Notes: generated by a model from the letters alone, not told the origin. 38,231 nucleotides of DNA from Thermoplasmata archaeon (GCA_021816745.1 JAKAWY010000005.1:1-38231), one strand, 5' to 3'. Positions 14,416-23,351 are shown, counted from the first letter of the stretch. Program-made: numbers and translations.

Positions 14416-16203
14416 TCAAAGAGCAATCATGTTGATGTACGGATTTGGCATGTTTACCTCTGCGGATGAACCGTTGGGAAACTCCCATGTTACAGCCTGT
14501 GTACTGTAAAAGTATGTAGTGAACCCTGGATCTTGACCTGTCGCAAAATTCTGCAAATTTATATCAGAAAATGATGAAGTTTGCCATGTAAATGTGTAAG
14601 TAACAGTGGCCGTCTGTGCCGCTGAAAGGGCAAGCCCGATGCCTGCCAGGATTAATCCAACTGCGGCCACCGCCAATCCAACTCCTCCCGTTGGTATAGC
14701 TAATGCCAACCCGATCAATGCAATATCTATTCCGAGGCCTGCGACTCCCAATGCATAATTTCCTGACATGAATGCGTTAATACCTCCTCCTTGCGAAGCA
14801 TTCAAGCTTTCTTCCATTGCCTTTATGTAATTTGTTGAAGAGGTACTGAATGTTCCAGATTGAAAATCGTAGTTGAATGTGTTAGTTTGCCCTCCTTCGG
14901 GCACGTTTACCGTGTCTATGATCTTATGTGCGAAGATTGTGTATAAGATGTACCCAGTATCATTCACATACCTGTTAATCAATGTTACATTCGATGTAAA
15001 GTTTGATGGCAGGTTATAGGCTTTGGTAGGAGAACCAGTATAAATGTCAAGAGAATCATTGTTTCCGTTCAGTACTTTCACCGTGGTCTGGTTGTATGTT
15101 CCGATATATTCACAGTAGCTCCCGTCAACATGAAAGACCTTGATTACCTGAAAAATGATGCCATACTCGAAATGTTGCAATACTGCCATGGAGATGTTAG
15201 TCTGTGGGTTATTATGGCTGATACGGCTACTTTGAGGTTCCACTCCAATTGATGAGAAGTCAAAGGACACGTTCTTCCCAGTTCCCCATGCGGTATTCGA
15301 ACCAACAATAGTTCCGCTGCTTGACTGGTCGCAGGTCTGAACGCTTGTGGTATTCACCCATCCAGAACTTATGTATTTAATCGTTTCTGCCACTCCAGTC
15401 ATACCATAGCCATTTGTTATCTGTGCTGCATTGACTATGTATGGGCCCCAGTATGTTGTGACCTTTGAGCTCACACTATTCTCACAGTTCAGGTTTCCTC
15501 CTGGAGGGCCAATCTGCCCAGCATTTTTAGCATGAATGAAACTGGTAGTGGCGTTGCTCATGTTGAACACCACCGGCTTCTGGTTCATGTTGAAACCCAT
15601 GTCAAGATGGAAAGTGTATGCGTATAACCCTGTATTGAATTTGTGAGACAGTGGAGAAAAGGGAAGGGTGTTGTAATACCTGTACACATACATTTTTCCC
15701 TGATATGCAAACTGGTACTGTGCATCCACATCCAGCGACTGGATCATGTTTTTTCCGCTGTTTCCTGAAAACAGTGTAGAATACTCTGTGATGATATTAA
15801 GAAATGATGAACTGAGAGCACCATTTATCATTCCACTTTGACTCGCATGAGATGCGTTGAAAAGTTCAATGTATGATCCATTGTTAGTTACGGACTGTGA
15901 TCCTTGAACCTCAAGATATGGCGAAATGCCAAACACCCTCACAGAAACATTGGACATGTTGTATGAGTAAAAAGGGGACGAAGAAGAGATGGAATTTTGT
16001 CCGGAAAGGGCGGGAATCACTGCAGGTGATGGATTTCCAGAGAATGACACCTGGAAAGATACGTTAGGATTGTGGTATGAATCCTTTGGTGTCATGATGA
16101 CGTATGCTGAAAATATTGAAACTGAAACCATAACAATTACAACTGCTATGACAACAGGCCTTTTCAGGTATGTTTTCAATCTTTTACTGTTTTTATCCTC
16201 CAT
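14416..16203 (-). CDS. large surface protein with N-terminal anchor and Gly/Ala-rich hydrophobic hairpin
   Basis: A 595-residue protein, function unknown. A cytoplasmic basic head is followed by one span (about residues 16-37, VVIAVVIVMVSVSIFSAYVI), then about 440 residues of extracellular Asn/Ser/Thr-rich sequence with many N-x-S/T sequons and four cysteines (in NCENS, TCDQ and YCEY contexts, plus none in the tail). Near residues 480-530 there is a long Gly/Ala/Leu-rich stretch (GVAGLGIDIALIGLALAI, then GGVGLAVAAVGLILAGIGLAL), which looks like two tightly packed helices. The last 65 residues are again beta-like. The ATG at 16203 is preferred over 16260 because the TATA-like run at 16221-16230 is about 22 nt upstream and the 19 extra residues are unlike a signal. 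It lies inside the tRNA-Gly island. Confidence 0.7.
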   Translation of the reverse strand: MEDKNSKRLKTYLKRPVVIAVVIVMVSVSIFSAYVIMTPKDSYHNPNVSFQVSFSGNPSPAVIPALSGQNSISSSSPFYSYNMSNVSVRVFGISPYLEVQGSQSVTNNGSYIELFNASHASQSGMINGALSSSFLNIITEYSTLFSGNSGKNMIQSLDVDAQYQFAYQGKMYVYRYYNTLPFSPLSHKFNTGLYAYTFHLDMGFNMNQKPVVFNMSNATTSFIHAKNAGQIGPPGGNLNCENSVSSKVTTYWGPYIVNAAQITNGYGMTGVAETIKYISSGWVNTTSVQTCDQSSSGTIVGSNTAWGTGKNVSFDFSSIGVEPQSSRISHNNPQTNISMAVLQHFEYGIIFQVIKVFHVDGSYCEYIGTYNQTTVKVLNGNNDSLDIYTGSPTKAYNLPSNFTSNVTLINRYVNDTGYILYTIFAHKIIDTVNVPEGGQTNTFNYDFQSGTFSTSSTNYIKAMEESLNASQGGGINAFMSGNYALGVAGLGIDIALIGLALAIPTGGVGLAVAAVGLILAGIGLALSAAQTATVTYTFTWQTSSFSDINLQNFATGQDPGFTTYFYSTQAVTWEFPNGSSAEVNMPNPYINMIAL

Positions 16204-16392
16204 AAATTCATAATCATTTATATTATATAAAATTATTTTACATATATTCATTAATATCATATATTATGCGTATTTACTGTTTCTTCATTGAATCTGAAGT
16301 TTGTATATCTATATTTCGCACAGTTTGATCAATGACTAAATGTGTAGGACTAACAAGAATGTCGAAAAATTCATTTTGAGATGGCAAGCATG

Positions 16393-16628
16393 CTATATGA
16401 ATGGCAGTATCCTGATCCTTTCCCAATAAGGGGACTTTTGTCCATGTCTGCATTGAGCCATGGATCCATCATGTTCCCCGGGGGGTGACTCAGTAGCCTT
16501 CTGGGCAAAGAGGTGATGCAGGGTATTTTCTGAATGGATGATATTGTACCTTCTTTTTATTCCTGCCCTCTTCTTGCTTTTTGCAGTGCTGATCTGAGTT
16601 CATCTTCTATGGAATTTTTATAAATCAT
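16393..16628 (-). pseudogene. possible frameshifted gene remnant
   Basis: On the minus strand ATG 16628 begins a 23-codon frame ending ...ALQKARRGQE-stop. A one-nt shift at that point gives about 53 further codons (RRYNIIHSENTLHHLFAQKA..., ending SPYWERIRILPFI-stop at 16393). Together they read like one short protein with a frameshift. I do not recognise a family. Its place beside the displaced tRNA end would suit a decayed element gene. Confidence 0.3.
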
Positions 16629-16681
16629 AGAACAGATTTTTTGCATTATATTTAGAATGTTACCGCATTAGACTTATTATT

Positions 16682-16697
16682 CAAATCCCGGCACCCG
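16682..16697 (+). repeat. direct repeat copy 2 (displaced tRNA-Gly 3' end)
   Basis: Exact 16-nt match to 13445-13460. With the preceding T it reads TCAAATCCCGGCACCCG, i.e. T-loop TTCAAAT with canonical T55. No other part of a tRNA is present here. Confidence 0.75.
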
Positions 16698-16747
16698 AAT
16701 ATTTGTTTCCAAATCTCATCTTTTTGTCGAAACAAGGATCGTTAATC

Positions 16748-16755
16748 TTTATATC
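16748..16755 (+). promoter_or_regulatory. TATA-like box for the egsA operon
   Basis: TTTATATC lies about 36 nt before ATG 16788, allowing a short leader. It is the best A/T box between the island edge and egsA. Confidence 0.35.
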
Positions 16756-16787
16756 GAAAGATAACATGTAATGCAGAACTGATCAGG

Positions 16788-17849
16788 ATGGAGTTCGACA
16801 AATTCAGATTTATGCAATTCACCAGAGAGGTATATGTCGGGCATGGTGTTATAAACAAAGTACCTGATGTTGTGAATAAAAACCTTATGAAAGGCAATGT
16901 GGCCATTATCACAGGGCACAATACATACAAGATAGCCGGAAAGGAAATAGCGGATCTTCTGGAGGACGCATCCATTGAGAATTCAATTTTTATTTGTGAA
17001 AGCGCTGATGAGGAGAATTTGAACAGGGTTAATGCGGAAATAAAGGAATATGGTGCAGGCATTGTTATTGGAGCAGGGGGAGGAAGCAAAATTGACCTTG
17101 CAAAAAAGACGGCTTATAACCTGAACATTCCATTAATCAGCATCCCGACCACCCCAAGCCATGATGGTATCGCTTCACCAAGGGCATCCATTAAGAGAGG
17201 GAAATGGTCTGTTTCAGAAGAGGCAGTAATGCCAATTTCTATTATCGCGGATACATACATTATGTCAAAAGTCCCATACAGATATTTAAAAGCCGGAGCA
17301 GCTGATGTCATATCAAACGAATCAGCACTCCTGGACTGGAAACTTGCAAACAGGATTAAAGGGGAAGAATTCAGCAGCAGTGCTGCTGCCATAGCGGAGT
17401 ACGCTTCAAAGGAACTTGTGGAAAGAGCACACCTTATTATGCCGGAGGTGGAAGAGTCTGTCTGGCTTGTAACAAAACAGATTCTGGCATCTGGAACCTC
17501 AATGGCAATTGCAGCATCATCCAGACCTGCCAGCGGAAGTGAGCATCTTATTGCGCATGCTCTCGAAATGCTGGCCCCAGGTACTGCAATACACGGTGAA
17601 CAGGTTGCTCTCGGTTGCATTGTCTCGCTTTTCCTTCATGGAAAGGACTGGAAAGCCATGGAAAATGTGTTCAGGAAGATAGGAATATCAACCAGGGCCA
17701 GCGACTATGGAATAAATGATCATATAATGATCGAGGCATTAAGGACCGCCCACAGGATAAGACCAGAAAGATTTACAATCCTAGGAGAAGTTGACCTTAG
17801 CTTCCACGCAGCAGAATCTGCCCTGAAAATAACAAACATCATCGAATGA
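16788..17849 (+). CDS. egsA: sn-glycerol-1-phosphate dehydrogenase
   Basis: Reduces dihydroxyacetone phosphate to sn-glycerol-1-phosphate, giving the backbone with archaeal stereochemistry for ether lipids. At 353 residues it matches the family. Dinucleotide-binding GAGGGSKID spans about 95-103 and TTPSHDGIASP about 121-131; the zinc ligands are D173 (AADVISN), H253 (GSEHLIAHAL) and H269 (TAIHGEQVALG). It heads a tight operon: UPF0179 begins 15 nt after its stop, followed by a YchF-type GTPase. A long antisense frame at 17114-17620 is a shadow. Confidence 0.96.
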   Translation: MEFDKFRFMQFTREVYVGHGVINKVPDVVNKNLMKGNVAIITGHNTYKIAGKEIADLLEDASIENSIFICESADEENLNRVNAEIKEYGAGIVIGAGGGSKIDLAKKTAYNLNIPLISIPTTPSHDGIASPRASIKRGKWSVSEEAVMPISIIADTYIMSKVPYRYLKAGAADVISNESALLDWKLANRIKGEEFSSSAAAIAEYASKELVERAHLIMPEVEESVWLVTKQILASGTSMAIAASSRPASGSEHLIAHALEMLAPGTAIHGEQVALGCIVSLFLHGKDWKAMENVFRKIGISTRASDYGINDHIMIEALRTAHRIRPERFTILGEVDLSFHAAESALKITNIIE

Positions 17850-17864
17850 ACACAGGTAGATAAC

Positions 17865-18317
17865 ATGGCATCAAAGGTAACACTTATAGGATTGGATCAG
17901 GCAGAGGTAGGAAATGTTTTCAGGTATATCACACCGTTGCAGGTATGTTCTGACTGCAAGGTCAAAGGGGCCTGTTTTACACTGGAAAAAGGCAAAACCT
18001 ACAGGATCAATGAAGTCCGTGAAAAAGAGCATCCCTGCAAGATTTTCAACCATGACATGGTCAGGGTTGTATCGGTGGAGGAGGCCATGGAAGAATTCAT
18101 TGTTCCGTATGACAACAGGGTTCAGGAGGGTTCAACCCTTAACATAGGGGGAATGGACTGTGATTACATAACTTGTGATTTCATTGAGAAATGCAACCTT
18201 CTTCATAACAGGGAAGATGTTAAGGTGAAGATTTCAAAGATTGAAAGAAAGGTTGACTGCCCTAAGAATTATGATATGCGCGCCATAAGCGGCACCAAAT
18301 CCACCGGAAAAAAATAA
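17865..18317 (+). CDS. UPF0179 family cysteine-rich protein
   Basis: A 150-residue archaeal protein of unknown function (UPF0179). Eight cysteines at 28, 31, 37, 58, 99, 104, 110 and 132 include the CSDCKVKGAC cluster and a second set (MDCDYITCDFIEKC), suggesting metal or Fe-S binding; that is inference from spacing. It sits 15 nt after egsA and 3 nt before the YchF-type GTPase gene, so all three are likely co-transcribed. Its proximity to the GTPase may hint at a translation- or RNA-related role, but no reaction is known. Confidence 0.9.
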   Translation: MASKVTLIGLDQAEVGNVFRYITPLQVCSDCKVKGACFTLEKGKTYRINEVREKEHPCKIFNHDMVRVVSVEEAMEEFIVPYDNRVQEGSTLNIGGMDCDYITCDFIEKCNLLHNREDVKVKISKIERKVDCPKNYDMRAISGTKSTGKK

Positions 18318-18320
18318 TCC

Positions 18321-19469
18321 ATGGAAATTACCGTAGGAATAGCGGGAAAACCTAATGCGGGTAAATCAACACTGTTCTCAGCAATGACAGGCACCACTGT
18401 GGCCATTGGTGACTATCAGTTCACCACCACAGAAACCACCAGGGGAGTATCCTATATTGTCACAAAATGCCCCCACCTGGAATTAAAACATGAATGCAGC
18501 CCCAAACACGGTAAATGTTTTTCCGGGAGAAGATATGTCCCTGTAGATGTTTTAGACATACCTGGACTGATTGAAGGTTCAGGGCAGGGAAAAGGCATGG
18601 GAAACCAGTTCATGGATTCCATAAGGGGTGCTTCAGCCATGATTAACCTCATCAATCCATTTAACCAGGAAAAGGAAAGGATTCCTGTGGATCAGTTAAC
18701 AAATGAGGCACAGGAAGTAGAGAATGAAATCATTATATGGTTTGCATCCAGACTGGGTTCCGAATGGGAAAAATTTTGCAGGAAAGTTTCACATATGAAT
18801 GGGCCCCTGGAAGAAAAACTCATTCAGAAAGTGGGATTCTTCGGGATTGGACAGCCTGAAATCAGGAAGATACTGAACAGTGGCAATTTTCCTGAATTAC
18901 TGAATAGTTGGGGAAACGATGAAATGACGGAGTTCTCAAGAACTGCCATGACTGTCATCAGGCCCATGGAAAGAGTTGTAAACAAAGGCGATCTTATTCA
19001 TGATACCAGCGAACTCATAAACAGCGGCTTAAGAGTCATATCTGCAGATTACGAACTTTCCATCCAGAGAGCATACAGCCTTGGATTAATCACCGATATG
19101 GATTCCATAGAGCCAACCCCCAAAGCAAATGAAAAACAATCACTTGCCCTGGAAAAAATAAGGAACGAATACAGGGCTGGTAAACTGGTGAGAATACAGG
19201 ATGTCCTGACCGATCTGGTAAAAAACAGGATGGAAAATATTGTTGTTTACCCGGTGTATGACGATGGAAAATGGTGCGACAAGGATGGAAACATACTTCC
19301 AGACGCATTCATCATGAAGAAGGGTGAAACTGCCCTAGATCTGGCCTTTGCTGTTCATACAGACATAGGAAATGGATTCATAAGGGCGGTGGATGGAAGA
19401 ACCAGGATGATACTTGGAAAAACGCACGAACTGAAGGATTCTGATGTAATCAGGGTTGTTTCCAGGTAG
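18321..19469 (+). CDS. OBG/YchF-type P-loop NTPase with TGS domain
   Basis: A 382-residue TRAFAC-class NTPase of the archaeal YchF/OBG group, usually linked to ribosomes. G1 is GKPNAGKST (8-16), the switch region has TTTETTRGVSY (about 35-45), and G3 is DIPGLIEGSGQGKGMG (about 75-90). An alpha-helical insert follows. The last 75 residues form a TGS domain (DAFIMKKGETALDLAFAVHTDIG to LKDSDVIRVV), which binds RNA or ribosome in related proteins. It is the third gene of the egsA operon and ends 4 nt before the convergent UDG gene. GTP versus ATP preference cannot be read from sequence. Confidence 0.92.
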   Translation: MEITVGIAGKPNAGKSTLFSAMTGTTVAIGDYQFTTTETTRGVSYIVTKCPHLELKHECSPKHGKCFSGRRYVPVDVLDIPGLIEGSGQGKGMGNQFMDSIRGASAMINLINPFNQEKERIPVDQLTNEAQEVENEIIIWFASRLGSEWEKFCRKVSHMNGPLEEKLIQKVGFFGIGQPEIRKILNSGNFPELLNSWGNDEMTEFSRTAMTVIRPMERVVNKGDLIHDTSELINSGLRVISADYELSIQRAYSLGLITDMDSIEPTPKANEKQSLALEKIRNEYRAGKLVRIQDVLTDLVKNRMENIVVYPVYDDGKWCDKDGNILPDAFIMKKGETALDLAFAVHTDIGNGFIRAVDGRTRMILGKTHELKDSDVIRVVSR

Positions 19470-19473
19470 TTTT

Positions 19474-20142
19474 TTAAGGCGAATTCACAGCTTTTATAAT
19501 TATTTCCATGAATTTTTCCCTGGTTATCCTGCCTGTATTTACATTCCTCGGGCTTGGATGATATACGCAGAAAACCTTCAATCCGTTGAAATCGTATTCC
19601 CCTCCATTGCTGAATTTGACATTTCCTGTCTCAATTCCCTTTGATTTCAAACATGAAAGTAATGAATTAAATGCAAGGCCACCCAGAACTATAACTGTTT
19701 TCAGATTTTTCATCATTTCCATTTCACTGCAGAGATAAGGGAGGCAGTTTTTTATTTCGATATTATCTGGCCTGTTGTCCGGTGGGACGCATTTGACTGC
19801 CAATGTTATGAACGAATCGGTGTAAGCAAGCCCGTCTTCCTTTGAAACAGAATCTGGCTGAGTGGTAATTCCCGCTTCATGCAGGCAGGATACCAGAAAT
19901 TCTGAACTTTTATCTCCGGTAAATGGCCTTCCGGTCCTGTTGGCCCCGGAAGCTGCAGGGGCCAGACCGATTATCATTATTTTCCCGTTGATGTCTCCAA
20001 AACCGGATACGGGTTTTCTCCAGAATACTTCTCCTTCAAATTTTTTTGAATCCTTAAGCACACTTTCCCTGAATTCAACGAGTCTTGGACATTTTTTGCA
20101 GGAATGAATTTTATCCGCAAGATTAGAGAGGTTCTCAGGCAT
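19474..20142 (-). CDS. family 5 (UDGb-type) uracil-DNA glycosylase, Fe-S
   Basis: Removes uracil (and in this family often hypoxanthine) from DNA for base-excision repair, useful in a warm acidic habitat where cytosine deaminates. At 222 residues, motif I is GLAPAASGANRTGRPFTGD (59-77), the form typical of family 5, which lacks the usual catalytic Asp/Asn; motif II is HPSPRNVNTGR (195-205). Four cysteines, C15 and C18 (CKKC), C118 and C133, suit a 4Fe-4S cluster. It begins 43 nt after the acyl-CoA synthetase stop on the same strand. Confidence 0.92.
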   Translation of the reverse strand: MPENLSNLADKIHSCKKCPRLVEFRESVLKDSKKFEGEVFWRKPVSGFGDINGKIMIIGLAPAASGANRTGRPFTGDKSSEFLVSCLHEAGITTQPDSVSKEDGLAYTDSFITLAVKCVPPDNRPDNIEIKNCLPYLCSEMEMMKNLKTVIVLGGLAFNSLLSCLKSKGIETGNVKFSNGGEYDFNGLKVFCVYHPSPRNVNTGRITREKFMEIIIKAVNSP

Positions 20143-20184
20143 TATAAGTTCCGGTGAAAATTAGCGGATTGTATATAATCATAT

Positions 20185-21861
20185 TCATTGCGCCATGACC
20201 CTTTCCATAAGTGGTTTTTTCATGATTTTCCCAAGCGCATTCTTGGGAAGAAATTCCACAAATTCGATGGAATTTGGAATCTTATAATCTGCCAGGGATC
20301 TGTTGCAAAGGGTCAATATCTCTGCTTCTGTTACTTTTACCCCTTTCTTGGGGACAATGAACGCCTTGATATAGTAAATATCCTCTTTTTTATAACCAAG
20401 AACTGCAACCTCCTCAACATTCTTGTTTCCCATGATCACTTTTTCAACCTCTGACGGATAGACAAGAAATCCGTTGGAAGTAAATACGTCATGTTTTTTC
20501 CCGTGAATGAAAATGAACCCATCATTGTCAATACTGGCAATATCTCCTGTAAAAAGCCATCCTTCCCTTATATTTTTGTTAGTGGCCATGGGATTCTGAC
20601 AATATCCCAGCATGATCTGCGGGCCTTTTACTATGAGTTCTCCAGGTTCTCCTATGGGGACAAAACTCTTTCCTGTTTTTGTATCAACTATCCTTACAGA
20701 AGTGTTGGGTAAGGGCAGGCCAGCTGAGTTCTCCTTGTAAACATTGTATGAGACCGGCATAAATGAAATAGATGAGCTTGCCTCAGACATTCCGTAACCT
20801 TCAAGATATTCAGATCTCTTACTGGAATCTTCAGTTCCACTATTTTCCACGGAGAGGGAACCTCCAGATACCATTGCTGCAACGCAACTGACTGAAGGCT
20901 GTCGCTGGTTAATCGCCTTAAAAATCTCCCTGTGCATATATGGAATTGCCGGGAAAAATACGTTGCCTTCCCTGGAGATAGTGGAAAGTGCTTCCAGTGT
21001 GTCTGAAAAATCCTCTATGATAATAATTCTTGATCCCATGAGTATGGGTGAAATGATTCCTGAGACCAGTCCATAAACATGATGGAATGGTGCGCCTACC
21101 ACTACGGAAAGAGAGTCTTTAGGTATGGGTTGGGCCCATTCCCTGATCTGGTACGCATTTGAAATAAGGTTTGTATGCGTCAGAAGAACTCCTATGGGCA
21201 CTGAACTTGCACCGGATGTGAAACTTATAACCCCGACAGCCTTTGACTGATCTATTTTTTCCTCTTCCACCGATACAAATTCATTTTTTAATTCTGACAT
21301 ATAATGTATATTTACATTGGTAAGCCTGGATTCTACAAGGTTCGACATACGCTTCATCACGGTTGAAAAGACGTTTCCCCCTTTGTATGCCTCCTTGTCC
21401 ACGATAATAAGGTGTTTTAGTTCTGTGGAAAAAATATTCATAACCCTGGGGATTAGATCTTCCATTACGATGAAAATCTTGCTCTGCGTTTCCCTTGATC
21501 TCTCCCTGATCTCGTTTTCGGTAAACAGTATATTCATGGGTGCAACTGTACCTCCAAGTTTTACTATGGCAAACAGTGCAATAATAAACTGAGGACAGTT
21601 TGGTAAAAGTATTGCCACTGAATCTCCCATCTTAACCCCCTTTTCATGAAGGAAAGATGCAAATCTGTCAACTTCAGTCAATATTTCAGAATAAGTAAAT
21701 TTCCTGCCCAAGTATGATACAAAAATCCGTTCTCCATACATTTGGCACGAATTCTTAAGGAGAGCATATAACGTTATATTGGGAATATCAATGAATCGGC
21801 GCATCGATCCAGGATAATTTCTTTCCCAGATAGCCTCAAGTACAGGATCCTTGTCTATCAC
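20185..21861 (-). CDS. acyl-CoA synthetase-like AMP-binding enzyme
   Basis: A 558-residue ANL-superfamily enzyme that activates a carboxylic acid as an acyl-AMP and transfers it to CoA. It matches medium/long-chain fatty-acyl-CoA ligases: EGYGMSEASSS (motif A5, about residue 355), GWLFTGDIASIDNDG (A7, about 430) and A10 Lys K545 in ALGKIMKK. The phosphate-binding loop reads TSGASSVPIGV (215-225), so the Lys of the usual PKG is Ile. It starts with GTG; an ATG at 21863 is out of frame. An MFS gene lies 153 nt upstream. Substrate unknown; fatty-acid use is the simplest inference. Confidence 0.88.
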   Translation of the reverse strand: MIDKDPVLEAIWERNYPGSMRRFIDIPNITLYALLKNSCQMYGERIFVSYLGRKFTYSEILTEVDRFASFLHEKGVKMGDSVAILLPNCPQFIIALFAIVKLGGTVAPMNILFTENEIRERSRETQSKIFIVMEDLIPRVMNIFSTELKHLIIVDKEAYKGGNVFSTVMKRMSNLVESRLTNVNIHYMSELKNEFVSVEEEKIDQSKAVGVISFTSGASSVPIGVLLTHTNLISNAYQIREWAQPIPKDSLSVVVGAPFHHVYGLVSGIISPILMGSRIIIIEDFSDTLEALSTISREGNVFFPAIPYMHREIFKAINQRQPSVSCVAAMVSGGSLSVENSGTEDSSKRSEYLEGYGMSEASSSISFMPVSYNVYKENSAGLPLPNTSVRIVDTKTGKSFVPIGEPGELIVKGPQIMLGYCQNPMATNKNIREGWLFTGDIASIDNDGFIFIHGKKHDVFTSNGFLVYPSEVEKVIMGNKNVEEVAVLGYKKEDIYYIKAFIVPKKGVKVTEAEILTLCNRSLADYKIPNSIEFVEFLPKNALGKIMKKPLMERVMAQ

Positions 21862-22014
21862 ATGTTTAACTCCCGGGTAATTTTGAAGATTTTAGTTGCT
21901 ACTATTTTTAATTACTATGTGATAATTATATTTAGGTTTTTTCATAAAGAAATTTAAAAATTTGTTTGTTTCAGGTAATAATATATCTATATTTATTTAA
22001 ATAAAAAATTATTT

Positions 22015-23331
22015 TTAATTATTTATCCTGTCATATCCCCTGCTATATGTTTCCCTGGAAGTAAATACTCCCGCGAGCATTACCACCAATCCCAGTAGTA
22101 CCAGAAGTTCCCATACCATGAGGAAATGATTGTTGAAAAGGAGTATTGCTGTTATGATTGCCAGACCGAATGATGCAGGTAGGGATCCCAGGTTATATAT
22201 AGCTCCAATACCGGAAGTCCTGTGGGTTTTGCTGAATGTCTCAGCCAGGAAAGCGGGAATGGATGCAAATATAGTTGCCTCGAAAAATGCTATCATGCAG
22301 AATGCAATGAGTGCATTTATACCTGAAATTTGGACAAGAACGAAGGATGGAATCAGAATTACTGCGAATAAGAGAGAGAATAGAGTGAGATGGCTTGTGC
22401 GTTTGAATATTTTTAATCCTGCAAATCCACCAAACCAGACGCCAAAGAGAGAGACGAGATTAATTATGGCTATGTAGAAATCACCCACGGATGGGGAAAT
22501 GCTGTACACATCTGCCAAAATGAAGTAGAAATAATTGAAGGTCATGGCATTTACGAAGAGAAGTCCACAAATGAGAACAAGAACAGGAAGGAAATCCCTG
22601 TACTGCTTTAAAACGCCGAAAATAGGAACTCTTTCCAGTTTCCCTTCCTTTTCAATTTTTTGGAAGATGTCAGTTTCCTTGATTAACATCCTGAGAATCA
22701 ATGCTATAATTCCAGGAATTATGGCAGTCAGATACATATATCTCCAGGCCCAGTCTGGTGAAATGTTCAACGGCCCCTGAAGAGTTCCAAGGACAATGGC
22801 TACGACAAAATATCCTGCACCATATCCACTCTGTACGAAGGAACCAACCAGAACCCTCTTCTCCTGAGGCACGTTTTCCATTGACATGGCAGCACCTCCG
22901 GAATATTCTGCGCCTGCAAATATTCCAACAAACACAGTCAGAATATAGTATATCACAGGTGAGAACCACCCAACCTGTGAATACACAGGAATGAATGCTA
23001 TGAGGAAAGAAAATGTGGAAAATCCTATGATTGAATAAACCAGAAGAGTTTTTCTTCCGTACCTGTCACCAATAAAGTTCCCAAGTGCGGTCGATCCAAT
23101 GATTCTCGCATAAGCACCAAGCGGGAGAATTAGGAAAATTGAGAGAAGTGCGTATTCGTGATAAGAAGGCGGGAATAGTAAGTTTGACAATGTGATAGCT
23201 ACCAGAACAAAACCAATTGAAACATATCCATCCATCAGCCATCCAATAAAAGAAGCTGCAACTGGTGTCAGGTATGAATTATTTTTTTGATCCAGATTAC
23301 CTGGATTTTTAGAAATATTTGAATCTTGCAC
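22015..23331 (-). CDS. MFS transporter (metabolite:proton symporter type)
   Basis: About 438 residues with 12 predicted membrane spans, in the style of ProP/sugar and organic-acid symporters. The loop 2-3 motif GDRYGRKT is the MFS signature, and the EYSGGAAMSMENVP stretch lies in the expected region of span 4. The frame could open at TTG 23349, but GTG at 23331 is 24.5 nt from a perfect TATAAATA box (23352-23359, minus), so GTG 23331 is preferred. No substrate can be assigned. It lies between the acyl-CoA synthetase and the 98-residue gene and has its own promoter. Confidence 0.88.
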   Translation of the reverse strand: MQDSNISKNPGNLDQKNNSYLTPVAASFIGWLMDGYVSIGFVLVAITLSNLLFPPSYHEYALLSIFLILPLGAYARIIGSTALGNFIGDRYGRKTLLVYSIIGFSTFSFLIAFIPVYSQVGWFSPVIYYILTVFVGIFAGAEYSGGAAMSMENVPQEKRVLVGSFVQSGYGAGYFVVAIVLGTLQGPLNISPDWAWRYMYLTAIIPGIIALILRMLIKETDIFQKIEKEGKLERVPIFGVLKQYRDFLPVLVLICGLLFVNAMTFNYFYFILADVYSISPSVGDFYIAIINLVSLFGVWFGGFAGLKIFKRTSHLTLFSLLFAVILIPSFVLVQISGINALIAFCMIAFFEATIFASIPAFLAETFSKTHRTSGIGAIYNLGSLPASFGLAIITAILLFNNHFLMVWELLVLLGLVVMLAGVFTSRETYSRGYDRINN

Positions 23332-23351
23332 CGAACCACATTTAAACAAGA

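Larger units (their letters stand above)
13445..16697. mobile_element. putative tRNA-Gly-integrated element or relic (about 3.2 kb)
   Basis: The 16 nt at the 3' end of tRNA-Gly are repeated exactly at 16682-16697, after which ordinary core genes (egsA operon) resume. Between the copies are no core genes, only two small membrane proteins, a large surface protein, a decayed frame and long AT-rich spacers. Elements that integrate into a tRNA rebuild its 3' end and push the old 3' end to the far side, which fits. No integrase or replication gene is recognisable, so it is either a decayed remnant or mobilised in trans. Integration is inference from the repeat. Confidence 0.5.
16204..16787. other. 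584-nt gap with island boundary
   Basis: This gap holds the promoter of the surface protein, a decayed minus-strand frame (16393-16628), the displaced tRNA-Gly 3' end (16682-16697) and the promoter region of egsA. A GC-rich CCCC-GGGGGG run at about 16477-16486 stands out from the AT-rich surroundings. I see no intact gene. Confidence 0.5.

Noticed and set aside
17114-17620. 168-codon open frame antisense to egsA
   Set aside because: egsA is certain on the other strand; the frame has no recognisable motif.
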